Notes: generated from the sequence alone by a model not told the origin. Positions 15,951 through 25,000 are shown, counted from the stretch's first letter. The stretch: DNA of 42,444 nucleotides from Hyphomicrobiales bacterium (GCA_003963455.1 RXJA01000081.1:1-42444); one strand, 5' to 3'. Numbers and translations are program-made.

Positions 15951-17227
15951 CAGGGCTCCGGATGCCGCATGGATTCGAGCGTCGGCAGAAACATATCCGG
16001 CGGTCCGAGCTTTCCGGATTTGAGGCTGAGCGCGACAGTCTCGCCTTCCTCCGTCGTCGCGCGCGCGATGCCCGGGCCCTGGTAGGCGCCGATTCTCAAG
16101 CGATCTATTCCGAGCTGCTCGACCACCGAGCCGGATGTCTCGCCACCCGCGACGAGGAAGCGCCGGACGCCGCGCCTGCGCAGTTCCACGGAGAGCCGGC
16201 CGAGGATAGCCTCGGCGAAATTTGCCGCGCCTTCGCGCCCATGTCTTGCCTGCGCGGAGCCGACCTGCTCCGGGCCGGCGGAGGTGGCGATCGCGATCGG
16301 GCCGCCCGCGAGATGCGTGCCCGCCCAGGCGAGGGCCTTCTCAACCGCCGCATCGACACTTGCGACCGAGGCGATGTCGATGCGATGCACCGGCCTTGCC
16401 TGCTCGAACGCAGCGAGCTGCTCCAGTGTTCGTTCAGCGCAACTGCCTGCCAGCACCACGCCCGGGCTTTCCACCGCCGGCAGCGGCCGCTTCGGCGGCG
16501 CGTCGTCCAGCCAGCCGCGCTCGCGCCAGAGCGCGGGGTAGTGGCGCATGACCGGCGCATTGCCGGTCATCAGCGGCCAGTCGACGGTGAGCGCCGCGAT
16601 CGCGGCGAGATCTTCCGCATGGATCGCGTCCATGATGACGTGCCGGATGCCTTGCTCGACCAGTTGGTCGACATAGGCGCGCCGAATGGAAGGCTCTGCC
16701 CGCACGACATTGTGCGGCAAAAGCCCGACGGCGAGTTTCGACTGCCGCTGCAGCACGCGCACCAGGTTCGGATCGGTCATCGGGGTCAGCGGATCGAACC
16801 GTTTCGGCGATTCCGAAACCAGCTGCGCGCCGACGAACAGATGTCCCTGGAAGACGCTGCGCGCGAGATCGCCGGAACTCGGGCAGAAGCCGGTGTGCGT
16901 GGCCCGCGTCAGGGCAAGCAGACTGTCGGCCACCGGGCCGATATTGCCGTCATCGGTGGAATCGAACGTGGCGCAGTATTTGAAGAACAGCCGCGTCGCG
17001 CCGATGTCGAGCAGCCGCCGTGCCGCGTCTTCCGATTTCCGCACGGCCTCGGCGGCGGGGACGACCCGGGTCTTCTGCGCGACGACGACGGCGGGCGAGT
17101 TGGCGAAATGCCGGACCTGGGCGGGCTTGGTCACGAAGCCGCAATCGACACCCAGAGCCACCAGCATCGCTGCCGTTTCCATGCCGCCGGTAAGGTCGTC
17201 GGCGACGATGCCGATGATGGGCTGCAT
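15950..17227 (-). CDS. otnK: Four-carbon acid sugar kinase (DUF1537), 3-oxo-tetronate kinase type
   Basis: 425 residues with the two-domain kinase layout of the family. The N-terminal substrate domain begins GIVADDLTGGMETAAML (Asp10-Asp11). The C-terminal nucleotide domain carries FLVAGGETSGSVVEQLG and RIGAYQGPGIA. Family members phosphorylate 3-oxo-tetronates, tetronates or related acids. The gene is followed by its usual partner otnC. The isomerase (OtnI) and tetronate dehydrogenase (DenD) that often accompany it are absent in this window, so the upstream steps are supplied elsewhere or by the nearby SDRs. An ATAYATGATATAT site lies 34-51 bases before its ATG. Confidence 0.85.
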   Translation of the reverse strand: MQPIIGIVADDLTGGMETAAMLVALGVDCGFVTKPAQVRHFANSPAVVVAQKTRVVPAAEAVRKSEDAARRLLDIGATRLFFKYCATFDSTDDGNIGPVADSLLALTRATHTGFCPSSGDLARSVFQGHLFVGAQLVSESPKRFDPLTPMTDPNLVRVLQRQSKLAVGLLPHNVVRAEPSIRRAYVDQLVEQGIRHVIMDAIHAEDLAAIAALTVDWPLMTGNAPVMRHYPALWRERGWLDDAPPKRPLPAVESPGVVLAGSCAERTLEQLAAFEQARPVHRIDIASVASVDAAVEKALAWAGTHLAGGPIAIATSAGPEQVGSAQARHGREGAANFAEAILGRLSVELRRRGVRRFLVAGGETSGSVVEQLGIDRLRIGAYQGPGIARATTEEGETVALSLKSGKLGPPDMFLPTLESMRHPEP

Positions 17228-17260
17228 GTTCCTCCCGTTACTCCAGAGCTATTGTGCAAG

Positions 17261-17278
17261 GATGATACATGATATATC
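17261..17278. promoter_or_regulatory. Probable GntR operator between otnK and class III aminotransferase
   Basis: GATGATACATGATATATC occurs in the 104-base divergent region. It matches the operator in the ABC promoter at 14181-14197 (reverse strand) over ATAYATGATATAT, and is itself an imperfect inverted repeat (GATAC/ATATC ends). It could regulate either divergent gene. Confidence 0.45.
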
Positions 17279-17331
17279 GAACGCTGAAAAGCAGTCTTAG
17301 GCGTCGGTTCGCACGACGCGGCGGGGTTTTC

Positions 17332-18564
17332 ATGGACCAGCATTCGAAGAGCATCGAGGGCGCCTTGCGCGCCCGGGCAAAGCGCGTCATCCCCGGTGGC
17401 ATGTGGGGGCATCAGAATGCGCCGCGCTTGCCGGTCGGTTACCCCCAGTATTTCTCGCGCGCTGAAGGGTGCCGCACCTGGGACGTGGACGGACGCGAGT
17501 ATATCGACTTCCTCTGCGGCTGGGGGCCGATGATCCTGGGCTATGGCGACGCCGACGTCGAGGCCGCGGCCGACAGGCAGCGGGCGCTTGGCGATGCGAT
17601 GAACGGGCCGAGCGAGCGGCTCGTCGAACTGGCGGAACTCATGGTCGAGACCGTCCCGCATGCCGACTGGGCGATGTTCTCCAAGAACGGCACCGACGCC
17701 ACGACCGCCTGCCTGACGATCGCGCGCGCGGGCACCGGGCGCCGCAAGATACTGGTCGCGCGCGGCGCCTATCACGGCGCCATTCCGTGGTGTTCGCCAT
17801 CGGTCGCCGGCGTTACCGAGGAAGACCGCGCGCATCTGGTTTATTACGACTACAACAACGTCGAGAGCCTGCAGGCCGCGGTTGGGCAGTGCAGGGGCGA
17901 TCTCGCAGCGATCCTGGTCTCGGCTTTCAAGCACGACCTTGGCAAGCCGCATGAACTGCCGACGGTGGCGTTCGCGCGAGAAGCGCGGGCGCTCGCCGAC
18001 GATGCCGATGCCGCGCTGATCGTCGACGACGTGCGCGCCGGCTTCCGCCTCGATATGGGCGGGAGCTGGGAAACGGTCGGCGTGCGGCCCGACATGGCCG
18101 CCTGGAGCAAGGCGATCGCCAACGGCCACGCGCTGGCCGCAGTCACCGGCAACGACCGTTTTCGCGAAGGAGCGACACGCATCTTCACCACCGGCTCCTT
18201 CTGGACCGCCGGCGTGTCCATGGCCGCCGCGATCGCCACGATCCGCAAGCTCAGCGCCGTCGATGCGGTGGCGCATATGCGGGCCATGGGCCAGCGTTTC
18301 CGTGACGGTCTCGATGCGCAGGCGCGGAAGCACGGCGTGCCGCTCAGGCAGAGTGGGCCGGTGCAGATGCCGGTGCTGTTGTTCGAGAACGATGTGGATC
18401 GGGAGCTCGGCGACACGTTCTGCCTGGAAGCGCTCGCCCGTGGCGTCTACCTGCATCCGGCGCACACGCTGTTCCTGTCGGCTGCCCACCGAGAGGCTGA
18501 CATCGATCAGGCGCTGTCGGTGACGGACGAGGCTCTGGCGGCGGTCGCGCGGCTGCAGGGCTGA
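17332..18564 (+). CDS. Class III PLP-dependent aminotransferase, glutamate-1-semialdehyde-aminomutase-like
   Basis: 410 residues. The N-terminal PGGMWGHQNAP and FLCGWGPMILG resemble the GSAM branch. SKNGTDATTACLTIARA binds the PLP phosphate, YHGAIPW follows, IVDDVRAGFR (Asp232) contacts the pyridine nitrogen, and WSKAIANGH holds the Schiff-base Lys260. The ATG at 17332 (MDQHSK) suits the family N-terminus better than the frame opening at 17269, which runs through the operator; the ribosome binding site (GGGG) is weak. It is divergent from otnK and convergent with a GntR gene six bases away. Its substrate is probably an amino acid or amino sugar acid; a role in haem synthesis is unlikely in this catabolic setting. 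Confidence 0.88.
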   Translation: MDQHSKSIEGALRARAKRVIPGGMWGHQNAPRLPVGYPQYFSRAEGCRTWDVDGREYIDFLCGWGPMILGYGDADVEAAADRQRALGDAMNGPSERLVELAELMVETVPHADWAMFSKNGTDATTACLTIARAGTGRRKILVARGAYHGAIPWCSPSVAGVTEEDRAHLVYYDYNNVESLQAAVGQCRGDLAAILVSAFKHDLGKPHELPTVAFAREARALADDADAALIVDDVRAGFRLDMGGSWETVGVRPDMAAWSKAIANGHALAAVTGNDRFREGATRIFTTGSFWTAGVSMAAAIATIRKLSAVDAVAHMRAMGQRFRDGLDAQARKHGVPLRQSGPVQMPVLLFENDVDRELGDTFCLEALARGVYLHPAHTLFLSAAHREADIDQALSVTDEALAAVARLQG

Positions 18565-18570
18565 CAAGAG

Positions 18571-19248
18571 TTACGGCGCAACGAAGCCTTCGTGTCCCTG
18601 CAGGAAGCGCAGGAAATCCTCGCCGCCCAGGATCAGATCCTGCTCCATGGCGGCGCGGGCCTTTTGCGAATTCTTCTCGCGCAGGCCCTCGATCACCGTC
18701 AGATGCTCGGCGGCGCCGACATATTTGTGCTCGCCCTCGTTGAAGAAGACGGTCAGCATCGGCCCCATCGAGACCCACAGGCTCTCGATATGGGCGACCA
18801 GCATTTCCATGCCGGACAGCCGATAGACGGTGAAGTGGAAGTCGCGATTGTAGCGGAATGAAAGTTCCGGATCGCCGGCCCGGTCCGCCTTCTCGAACAC
18901 TTTCTGGATGGCGGTCAGCTTGTCGATGTCATCCTTCGTCGCGTTCTGAGCCGCAAGTCCGGCGGCAAGGCCCTCCAACGCCAGCCTTATGGTGCGGACC
19001 TCCATGTAGCGCGCCAGCGTCAACGCGGGCACGGTGACGAAACGCCCCGAACGCAACTCCAGGCCGCGCTCGCTGACCAGCCGCAGGCAGGCTTCGCGGG
19101 CGGGGGTGACGCTGGTGCCGAGCTGGTCGGCGAGATCCTGCATCACCAGGCGCTGCCCCGGCCGGAACTGCCCCGCGATCAACCCTTCGCGAAGGGCGAC
19201 ATAGGCGCGTGCGGACAGATTGCCTTGCTCGAGCGGCTGAATGTTCAC
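18571..19248 (-). CDS. GntR family transcriptional regulator, FCD domain (second of four)
   Basis: 225 residues. The winged helix-turn-helix LVMQDLADQLGTSVTPAREACLRLV precedes an FCD domain with YNRDFHFTVYRLSGM and HLTVIEGL. The recognition helix closely resembles that of the regulator at 30925 ([16 protein letters not shown]). A TACAAGATATAAC site lies about 50 bases before its ATG, so it may control itself and the other YAYAAGATAT promoters. It is single-gene, convergent with the aminotransferase at 17332. Confidence 0.92.
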   Translation of the reverse strand: MNIQPLEQGNLSARAYVALREGLIAGQFRPGQRLVMQDLADQLGTSVTPAREACLRLVSERGLELRSGRFVTVPALTLARYMEVRTIRLALEGLAAGLAAQNATKDDIDKLTAIQKVFEKADRAGDPELSFRYNRDFHFTVYRLSGMEMLVAHIESLWVSMGPMLTVFFNEGEHKYVGAAEHLTVIEGLREKNSQKARAAMEQDLILGGEDFLRFLQGHEGFVAP

Positions 19249-19300
19249 GGCAAAGTTCTCCTCGGCATTGTTGTGTGGCGTCTTCTGCCGGCGGTGATTC

Positions 19301-19314
19301 TACAAGATATAACC
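19301..19314. promoter_or_regulatory. YAYAAGATAT operator before second GntR gene
   Basis: TACAAGATATAACC sits 53-66 bases upstream of the GntR start. On the minus strand it abuts TAGAAT, a good -10 box. It shares the YAYAAGATAT core with 21382, 31662 (reverse) and 33210. Confidence 0.4.
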
Positions 19315-19351
19315 AATAGACGCTTTTTCCTTCACTGTATTGCTGTGCCTG

Positions 19352-19475
19352 CTAGAGCAGGATGACGTTTCGTTGAATCGTCATCCTGCTCAGCTCTTTG
19401 TTGGAGCATGATCCCTTCCGAAAACCGGTTCCCACTTTTTGCGTGCGCTGACCTACGGTTCGGGATCATGCACTA
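19352..19475. repeat. Rhizobial palindromic intergenic repeat, copy at transketolase 3' end
   Basis: CTAGAGCAGGATGACG and CGTCATCCTGCTCAG form a strong hairpin, followed by CTCTTTGTTGGAGCATGATC, GAAAACCGGTTCCCACTTTT and GGGATCATGCACTA. It matches the copy at 15200-15303 apart from a longer right end. As there, the terminal CTA is the reverse-strand TAG stop of the adjoining gene. Confidence 0.78.
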
Positions 19476-20450
19476 AGCGAGCAAGGATTGAGCGACATTT
19501 TCGACGCCGGCCGCATCGAGCTTGTAGTGCCGGTAGAGATGGGTCGGCGGCGCGATGAGGCTGTATTCGTCCTTGATGCCGTGCCTGACGAGCCTTGCGC
19601 CGCCGCCTTCCTCGGCCAGCACTTCAGCGACGGCGCCGCCCAGGCCGCCGAGGATATTGTGCTCCTCGACGGTGAGGATGACGCGGGACTTGCGCGCCGC
19701 CGTTATCACCGCCTCGCGGTCGAGCGGCTTGATCGTGTGCATGTCGATGAGGCCGACGGAACGGCCCTTGCCGTTGAGAGATTCCATCGCCTGCCTGGCC
19801 GAGTGCACCGCCATGCCACAGGCAATGATGGTGATGTCGTTGCCGATGCCGTGGACCACCGCCTTGCCGAATTCGAAAGGCGCGTCCTCGGCGTAGACGA
19901 CGGGGTCATGGCCGCGCGAGATGCGGAAATAGATCGGCCGCGGATGATTGACCGAAGCGCGCAATGCCGCGGCGAATTGCGGGCCGTCGGCGGTCGAGAC
20001 GACGGTGAGGTCAGCGATCGAGCGCATGATCGCGATGTCTTCCGTGGCATGGTGCGAGGTGCCGTAGAAGCCGAGCGAGATCCCGGTGTGGTGGCCGATC
20101 AGGCGGACCGGCTGCGCGCAATAGGCGACGTCCATGCGGATCTGCTCGCAGCACAGCAGCGCCAGGAAAGAGGCGAAGGTCGCCACATAGGGCATGACGC
20201 CCGTCGTCGCCATGCCGGCCGCGGCCGAGACCATGTTCTGCTCGGAGATGCCGAACTGCGTGAAGCGTTCGGGAAAGCGCCGGGCAAAGCCGACGAGGCC
20301 GTTGGAATGCTGCAGGTCGGCGGTGCCGGCGACGACCGGATGGCCGGCTTCGGCAAGCTCGATCAGCGTGTCGGCGAGGACTGCGAGCGAGGGGGCGCGC
20401 TTGTTGATCTCGCGATACTGCCAGCTGTCGGGATGCAAGGCCGCGCTCAT
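19473..20450 (-). CDS. Transketolase family protein, C-terminal (pyrimidine-binding) subunit
   Basis: 325 residues carrying the transketolase pyrimidine and C-terminal domains: GISEQNMVSAAAGMATTGVMPYVATFASFLA (the Glu that activates TPP), GISLGFYGTSHHATEDIAIMR, and VILTVEEHNILGGLGGAVAEVLAE. It is the second half of a split transketolase; its ATG overlaps the upstream subunit's stop (20447-20450). Such split pairs act on sugar phosphates or on unusual ketols in catabolic clusters. Its TAG stop lies in the end of a palindromic repeat. Confidence 0.9.
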   Translation of the reverse strand: MSAALHPDSWQYREINKRAPSLAVLADTLIELAEAGHPVVAGTADLQHSNGLVGFARRFPERFTQFGISEQNMVSAAAGMATTGVMPYVATFASFLALLCCEQIRMDVAYCAQPVRLIGHHTGISLGFYGTSHHATEDIAIMRSIADLTVVSTADGPQFAAALRASVNHPRPIYFRISRGHDPVVYAEDAPFEFGKAVVHGIGNDITIIACGMAVHSARQAMESLNGKGRSVGLIDMHTIKPLDREAVITAARKSRVILTVEEHNILGGLGGAVAEVLAEEGGGARLVRHGIKDEYSLIAPPTHLYRHYKLDAAGVENVAQSLLA

Positions 20451-21334
20451 TGCGCACCTTCCAGGATCGTCTGGCGGGCGCGGGCTTCGTCTTCCGGCGC
20501 GAGATATCCGAGATGCCAGCCGGGTTCGGTTTCCATGTAGTCGATGCCCTTGCCCTTGAGCGTTTTGGCGATGATGCAGCAGGGTTTCTCGCGGCCGGTA
20601 TCGGCCTTGACCTTGCGCAGCAGGTTGGCGAGCGCGACGACGTCGTGGCCGTCGACCTCATGCACCTCCCAGCCGAAGGCGCGCCACTTTTCGTCCAGCG
20701 GCTCGACCGCGGCGACGTCGTCGACCTTGCCGTCGAGCTGGTAACCATTGCGGTCGACGATCGCGACAAGCTTGCTCAAGCGATGGGTGGCGGCGCTGAT
20801 CGCGGCCTCCCACACCTGGCCCTCCTGCATCTCGCCGTCGCCGAGCAGCACGAAGACATTGAAGTCTTGTCCGTGGAAGCGGCCGCCGAGCGCCATGCCG
20901 ACGCCGTTGGAAAGCGCATGGCCGATCGAGCCGGAGCTGAAGTCGACGCCGGGCACCTTGCGCATGTCGGGGTGATCGCCGAGCGGGCTGCCGAGGCGGG
21001 TGTAATCGTCGAGCCAGGAGCGGTCGAAGAAGTCGAGATCGGCGAGGATCGGAAACTGGCCGACCGCCGCATGGCCCTTGCCCATCAGGAAGCGATCGCG
21101 GTCCGGCCAACTCGGCTCGCCGCGGCGCAGCCGCATCGTGTCGTAATAGAGCGTCGAGAAAATCTCGGCGCAGGAGAAGACCGACGAGTAATGGCCGACC
21201 TTGGCGATCGAAATCAGCCTGATCGTTTCCAATCGCACGAAGCGCGCCCGCTCGCGCAGGCGAGCAGCCTGTTCGTCCGATATCCCGTCATTGCCGCTGT
21301 TGCTCGGCCATCGGCTCGCGCCTGAGGACGCCAT
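20447..21334 (-). CDS. Transketolase, N-terminal (TPP-binding) subunit
   Basis: 295 residues. GHYSS (His48), GKGHA (86-90), SGSIGHALSNGVGMALGGR and the TPP/Mg motif GDGEMQEG (165-172) ending DRNGYQL are all present. The start MASSGAS at 21334 is chosen because GGAGGAG lies seven bases upstream; an in-frame ATG seven codons earlier (21355) has no such site. It forms the active enzyme with the overlapping C-terminal subunit gene. The divergent promoter region towards the aminotransferase at 21437 contains a YAYAAGATAT operator, so two-carbon ketol transfer seems co-regulated with deamination. Confidence 0.9.
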   Translation of the reverse strand: MASSGASRWPSNSGNDGISDEQAARLRERARFVRLETIRLISIAKVGHYSSVFSCAEIFSTLYYDTMRLRRGEPSWPDRDRFLMGKGHAAVGQFPILADLDFFDRSWLDDYTRLGSPLGDHPDMRKVPGVDFSSGSIGHALSNGVGMALGGRFHGQDFNVFVLLGDGEMQEGQVWEAAISAATHRLSKLVAIVDRNGYQLDGKVDDVAAVEPLDEKWRAFGWEVHEVDGHDVVALANLLRKVKADTGREKPCCIIAKTLKGKGIDYMETEPGWHLGYLAPEDEARARQTILEGAQ

Positions 21335-21365
21335 GTCGATCTCCTCCGTTTCCATTTATCTGCTC

Positions 21366-21394
21366 TCGACAACTTATAAGTTATAAGATATTCG
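21366..21394. promoter_or_regulatory. Divergent operator/promoter, YAYAAGATAT type
   Basis: The palindrome ACTTATAAGT (21372-21381) overlaps TTATAAGATATTC, giving two CTTATAAG-like half-repeats. On plus, TCGACA (21366-21371) and TATTCG 17 bases later are a weak -35/-10 pair with the operator in the spacer. It serves the transketolase (minus) and/or the aminotransferase (plus). Confidence 0.45.
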
Positions 21395-21436
21395 ATTGAG
21401 CCGCAAGAACAATCATCCGCTCCTAGGGAACAGGAA

Positions 21437-22804
21437 ATGCTGCACAATTCGGCTCGGGCAACCGACATGAGCTTGCATCTGCATTCGCAGACGGACCCGC
21501 GGCGGCACGAGCAGGACGGACCGCTGATCATTTCCGGCGGCGATGGTGTCTATGTCCGCGACGCCGTCGGCAACCGCTATATCGAAGGCATGGCAGGCCT
21601 GTGGACGGCGTCGCTCGGCTTCAACGATCAGAGACTGGCCGCCGCCGCGACCGCCCAGTTTGCCAAGCTCGCCAACTATCACACCTTCAACCATCGTTCG
21701 AACGAGCCCTGCATCGATCTGATCGAGCAGCTCGCGGCGGTCTCGCCAATTCCGGACTGCAGGATATTTCTGGCCAATTCCGGCTCCGAAGCCAACGATT
21801 CCATGGTCAAGCTCGCCTGGTATTATCAGGCGGCGCGCGGCAAGCCTGGGAAGCGGCGTATCATCAGCCGCAACGGCGCCTTCCATGGCAGCACGGTGAT
21901 GGGCGCGGTGCTGAGCGGCCTGCCGCATATGCACCGGTCATTCGGCATGAGCCTCGACGACATGCTCTATGCCGGCAAGCCGCATTTCTACCGCGAAGGG
22001 CGAGAGGGCGAGAGCGAGGAGGCGTTTGCCGACCGCTTGATCGGCGAACTGGAGACGATGATCCTGGCGGCCGGTCCCGACACGATCGCGGCCATGATCG
22101 CCGAGCCGGTGATGGGAGCGGGCGGAGTGATCGTGCCGCCGAACGGTTATTTTCCGAAGCTGCGCGCGTTGCTCGACAAACACGATATCCTGCTTCTGGC
22201 CGACGAAGTGGTCTGCGGCTTCGGCCGTACGGGCAACTGGTTCGGCAGCCAGACTTTCGGTTTCAAGCCCGACATGTTCTCGGTCGCCAAGGGGCTTTCC
22301 TCCGGCTACCTGCCGATCGCCGCCGTGGTTGTTTCGGATGCGCTCTACCAGGCGATCGCCGACGAAGGGCACAAGAACGGCGTCTTCGGGCACGGCTTCA
22401 CCTATTCGGGCCATCCCGTCGCCTCGGCCGTCGCCGCCGAAGCATTGCGCATCTATCACGAGATCGACGTCGTCGGCCGCGCCCGGACGCTGGGCGCGCG
22501 GATGCTGGAGGCGCTGCGCAACGCGCTTGCCGACTATCCGATGGTTGGCGAGATCCGCGGCGTCGGCCTGCTTGCCGGCGTCGAGCTGGTCGCCGACCGG
22601 CGCACCAAGCAGGCTTTTCCGGCCGAGGCCAGGGTTGGCGCGCAAGTCGAACGCGCCTGCAGGGCGCGCGGCATCATCCTGCGCAACATGGGCGACGTGC
22701 TGGCGCTCTGCCCGCCTTACATCATCGAGCCGGACCAGATCGACGAACTCGTCCGCGCGCTTCTTCTCGCCATCGAAGACACCAGGGAGAGCCTCTCGCT
22801 CTGA
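21437..22804 (+). CDS. Class III aminotransferase (omega-amino acid type)
   Basis: 455 residues of the beta-alanine/omega-aminotransferase branch. MAGLWTASLGF is near 52, FLANSGSEANDSM (PLP phosphate) at 111-123, FHGST at 149-153, LADEVVCGFGRTG (Asp256), and VAKGLSSGYLP with Schiff-base Lys285. It is clearly a paralogue of the gene at 31776. ATG at 21437 follows AGGGAACAGGAA; an internal ATG at codon 11 is possible. Twelve bases downstream begins a succinate-semialdehyde-type dehydrogenase, so the pair probably converts an omega-amino acid or amine to an aldehyde and then an acid. Confidence 0.9.
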   Translation: MLHNSARATDMSLHLHSQTDPRRHEQDGPLIISGGDGVYVRDAVGNRYIEGMAGLWTASLGFNDQRLAAAATAQFAKLANYHTFNHRSNEPCIDLIEQLAAVSPIPDCRIFLANSGSEANDSMVKLAWYYQAARGKPGKRRIISRNGAFHGSTVMGAVLSGLPHMHRSFGMSLDDMLYAGKPHFYREGREGESEEAFADRLIGELETMILAAGPDTIAAMIAEPVMGAGGVIVPPNGYFPKLRALLDKHDILLLADEVVCGFGRTGNWFGSQTFGFKPDMFSVAKGLSSGYLPIAAVVVSDALYQAIADEGHKNGVFGHGFTYSGHPVASAVAAEALRIYHEIDVVGRARTLGARMLEALRNALADYPMVGEIRGVGLLAGVELVADRRTKQAFPAEARVGAQVERACRARGIILRNMGDVLALCPPYIIEPDQIDELVRALLLAIEDTRESLSL

Positions 22805-22816
22805 GGCTTGGCTGCC

Positions 22817-24280
22817 ATGACTATCACCATCAGACACGACAAAAGCATATATCCCGAAGTCGAGCTTTTCATCGACGGCAAGTGGGGACCGGCCGCCGGC
22901 GGCAAGACGCTCGAGGTGCGCAACCCGGCCAGCGGCGAAGTCATCGGCTCGGTCGCCATGGCTGGCGCCGCCGACCTCGACCGAGCGCTCGCAGCAGCCG
23001 AACGCGGCTTCAAGGTCTGGCGCAAGGTTTCGGCCTTCGAGCGTGGCAAGGTGATCCGCGAGGCGGCGCGGCTGATGCGCGAGCGCGCCGGTAGGATCGC
23101 CGGCCTGCTCAGCCTCGAACAGGGCAAGCCGCTGAGCGAGGCGACGACCGAGGTGCTGGCCTCGGCCGATATCCTCGACTGGTTCGCGGAGGAGGGGCGT
23201 CGCACCTACGGGCGCATCGTGCCGGCGAGGGCCAGCAACGTCCATCAGCTGGTGGTGCGCGAGCCGGTCGGGCCGGTGGCGGCATTCACGCCGTGGAACT
23301 TCCCGGTGTCGCAGACGATCCGCAAGGTCGGCGCCGCTCTGGCCACCGGGTGCTCGATCATCGTCAAGCCGCCGGAAGAAACGCCCGCCGCGCCCGCCTG
23401 CCTCGCCGACGCCTTCAAGGATGCCGGGCTTCCAGACGGCGTGCTCAATCTCGTCTATGGCAACCCGCCGGAGATTTCGAACTACCTGATCCCGCACCCG
23501 GTGATCCGGAAAGTGTCCTTCACCGGTTCCGTTCCCGTCGGCAAGCAACTCGCCGCGCTCGCGGGCCAGCATATGAAGCGCGTGACCATGGAGCTTGGCG
23601 GGCATGCGCCGGCGATCGTCTTCGACGACGCCGACCTCGACAACGCGGCGAGCCTGCTGGCGGCGGCGAAGTTCCGCAATGGCGGTCAGGTCTGCGTCTC
23701 GCCGACGCGTTTCCTTGTCCAGGAGAAATCCTACGCGCCGTTCCTCGACAAGCTTGTCGACCATGCGCGAGCCATCAAGGTCGGCGAGGGACTGGCCGAG
23801 GGCACCCGCATGGGGCCGTTGGTCAACGAGCGGCGGCTGCAGGCCGTCGAGGCGATGATTTCCGAAGCGGTGGCCGAGGGCGCCAGGGTCGTGACCGGCG
23901 GCAAGCGCATCGGCAACAAAGGCGCCTTCTTCGAGCCGACCGTGCTCGGCGATCTCAGCCCCGGCATGCGCATCATGAATGAGGAGCCGTTCGGTCCGGT
24001 GGCGCTGGTGATGCCGTTTGGGTCGTTCGACGAGGCGGTGGCCGAGGCGAACCGCCTGCCTTACGGGCTGGCGGCCTACGCCTTCACGCGTTCTTTGAAG
24101 ACGGCGATCGAGCTTGGCGCGGAGATCGAGACGGGCATGCTGACGACGAACCATCTCGGCCTGGCGCTGCCGGAAGTCCCTTTCGGCGGCGTGAAGGACA
24201 GCGGCTACGGTTCCGAAGGCGGCTCGGAGGCACTCGAAGCCTATCTCGTCACCAAGTTCATCAGCCAGGCGGGATTCTAG
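22817..24280 (+). CDS. NAD(P)-dependent succinate-semialdehyde dehydrogenase family protein
   Basis: 487 residues. Catalytic residues of the ALDH family are all visible: Asn161 (TPWNFP), Glu259 (MELGGHAP) and Cys293 ([11 protein letters not shown]), with GSVPVG for the cofactor. ATG at 22817 is preceded by GAGG; a TTG three codons upstream is the alternative. It directly follows the omega-aminotransferase and presumably oxidises that enzyme's aldehyde. Succinate semialdehyde, malonate-type or alpha-ketoglutarate semialdehydes are candidates. Confidence 0.9.
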   Translation: MTITIRHDKSIYPEVELFIDGKWGPAAGGKTLEVRNPASGEVIGSVAMAGAADLDRALAAAERGFKVWRKVSAFERGKVIREAARLMRERAGRIAGLLSLEQGKPLSEATTEVLASADILDWFAEEGRRTYGRIVPARASNVHQLVVREPVGPVAAFTPWNFPVSQTIRKVGAALATGCSIIVKPPEETPAAPACLADAFKDAGLPDGVLNLVYGNPPEISNYLIPHPVIRKVSFTGSVPVGKQLAALAGQHMKRVTMELGGHAPAIVFDDADLDNAASLLAAAKFRNGGQVCVSPTRFLVQEKSYAPFLDKLVDHARAIKVGEGLAEGTRMGPLVNERRLQAVEAMISEAVAEGARVVTGGKRIGNKGAFFEPTVLGDLSPGMRIMNEEPFGPVALVMPFGSFDEAVAEANRLPYGLAAYAFTRSLKTAIELGAEIETGMLTTNHLGLALPEVPFGGVKDSGYGSEGGSEALEAYLVTKFISQAGF

Positions 24281-24301
24281 CGGTTCGCGCCAATGCCGGG
24301 G

Positions 24302-25000
24302 CTAGACGAACATGTCGGCGCGTTGTTCGAGCTGCAGGCGGGTGCGGCGGATATGGCCGTAGAGGATGAGGCCGGCCTGTTCGCCGTCGCGCCGCTTCAG
24401 CGCTTCGAGGATCAGCCGATGCTCGTGATGCACCGCCGCCATGCCGGCCTTGCCGACCGAGGCTGCGAAGGCTCGGCGGTATTGCTGGGTGGTGTTCCAG
24501 AATTTGTGGATCATCTGGACGAGCTGGGGCATGCGCGCGCCCTCATAGCTCAGCAGATGGAACTCGCGGTCGAGCTGCAGAAACTCATCGATGCTGTCGG
24601 CGGCCTCGATGCGAGACACAAGGTCCTCCAGTCGCGCCAGCGTTTCGGGGCTGAGATTGGCGCTGCTCTCGGAAAGCGCCAGCGGCTCGAGCCGCTCGCG
24701 GATCTTGTAGATCTCGATGCATTCGGCGCGGTCGAGCTTGGAGATCCAGGCGCCGCTGTTGGGCACAAGGATGACCAGCCCCTCGCTTTCCAGTTGACGG
24801 AGCGCCTCGCGCACGGGGATGCGGCTGATGCCGTATTCCTCGGCGAGCTCCTCCTGGCGGACCCGGCTGCCCGGCCGCAGCCGCCCCGACAGGATGGCGT
24901 CGCGCAGCGCGTCGGTGACGCGGCCGCTGGCCAAGGCGGCGCCGTTGCCCTCTATTCCGCCGCTTGCGCGTCTGCCAGCCATGATCTCAATTCCCCGCAT
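24302..25000 (-). CDS. GntR family transcriptional regulator, FCD domain (third of four)
   Basis: 232 residues. The winged helix-turn-helix VRQEELAEEYGISRIPVREALRQLESEGLV differs in its recognition helix (SRIPVREAL) from the other three regulators here. The FCD domain shows LDREFHLLSYEG and HHEHRLILEAL. An in-frame ATG at 24982 (MAGRR) is an alternative start. It follows the VOC gene by 63 bases on the same strand, and their shared promoter region carries a pair of ATTGGATAC boxes. That makes it the best candidate for binding those boxes (inference). Confidence 0.92.
   Translation of the reverse strand: MRGIEIMAGRRASGGIEGNGAALASGRVTDALRDAILSGRLRPGSRVRQEELAEEYGISRIPVREALRQLESEGLVILVPNSGAWISKLDRAECIEIYKIRERLEPLALSESSANLSPETLARLEDLVSRIEAADSIDEFLQLDREFHLLSYEGARMPQLVQMIHKFWNTTQQYRRAFAASVGKAGMAAVHHEHRLILEALKRRDGEQAGLILYGHIRRTRLQLEQRADMFV

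Noticed and set aside
21938..24154. 738-residue minus-strand open frame opposite the aminotransferase and SSADH genes
   Set aside because: Same shadow pattern; both plus-strand genes have complete active sites.
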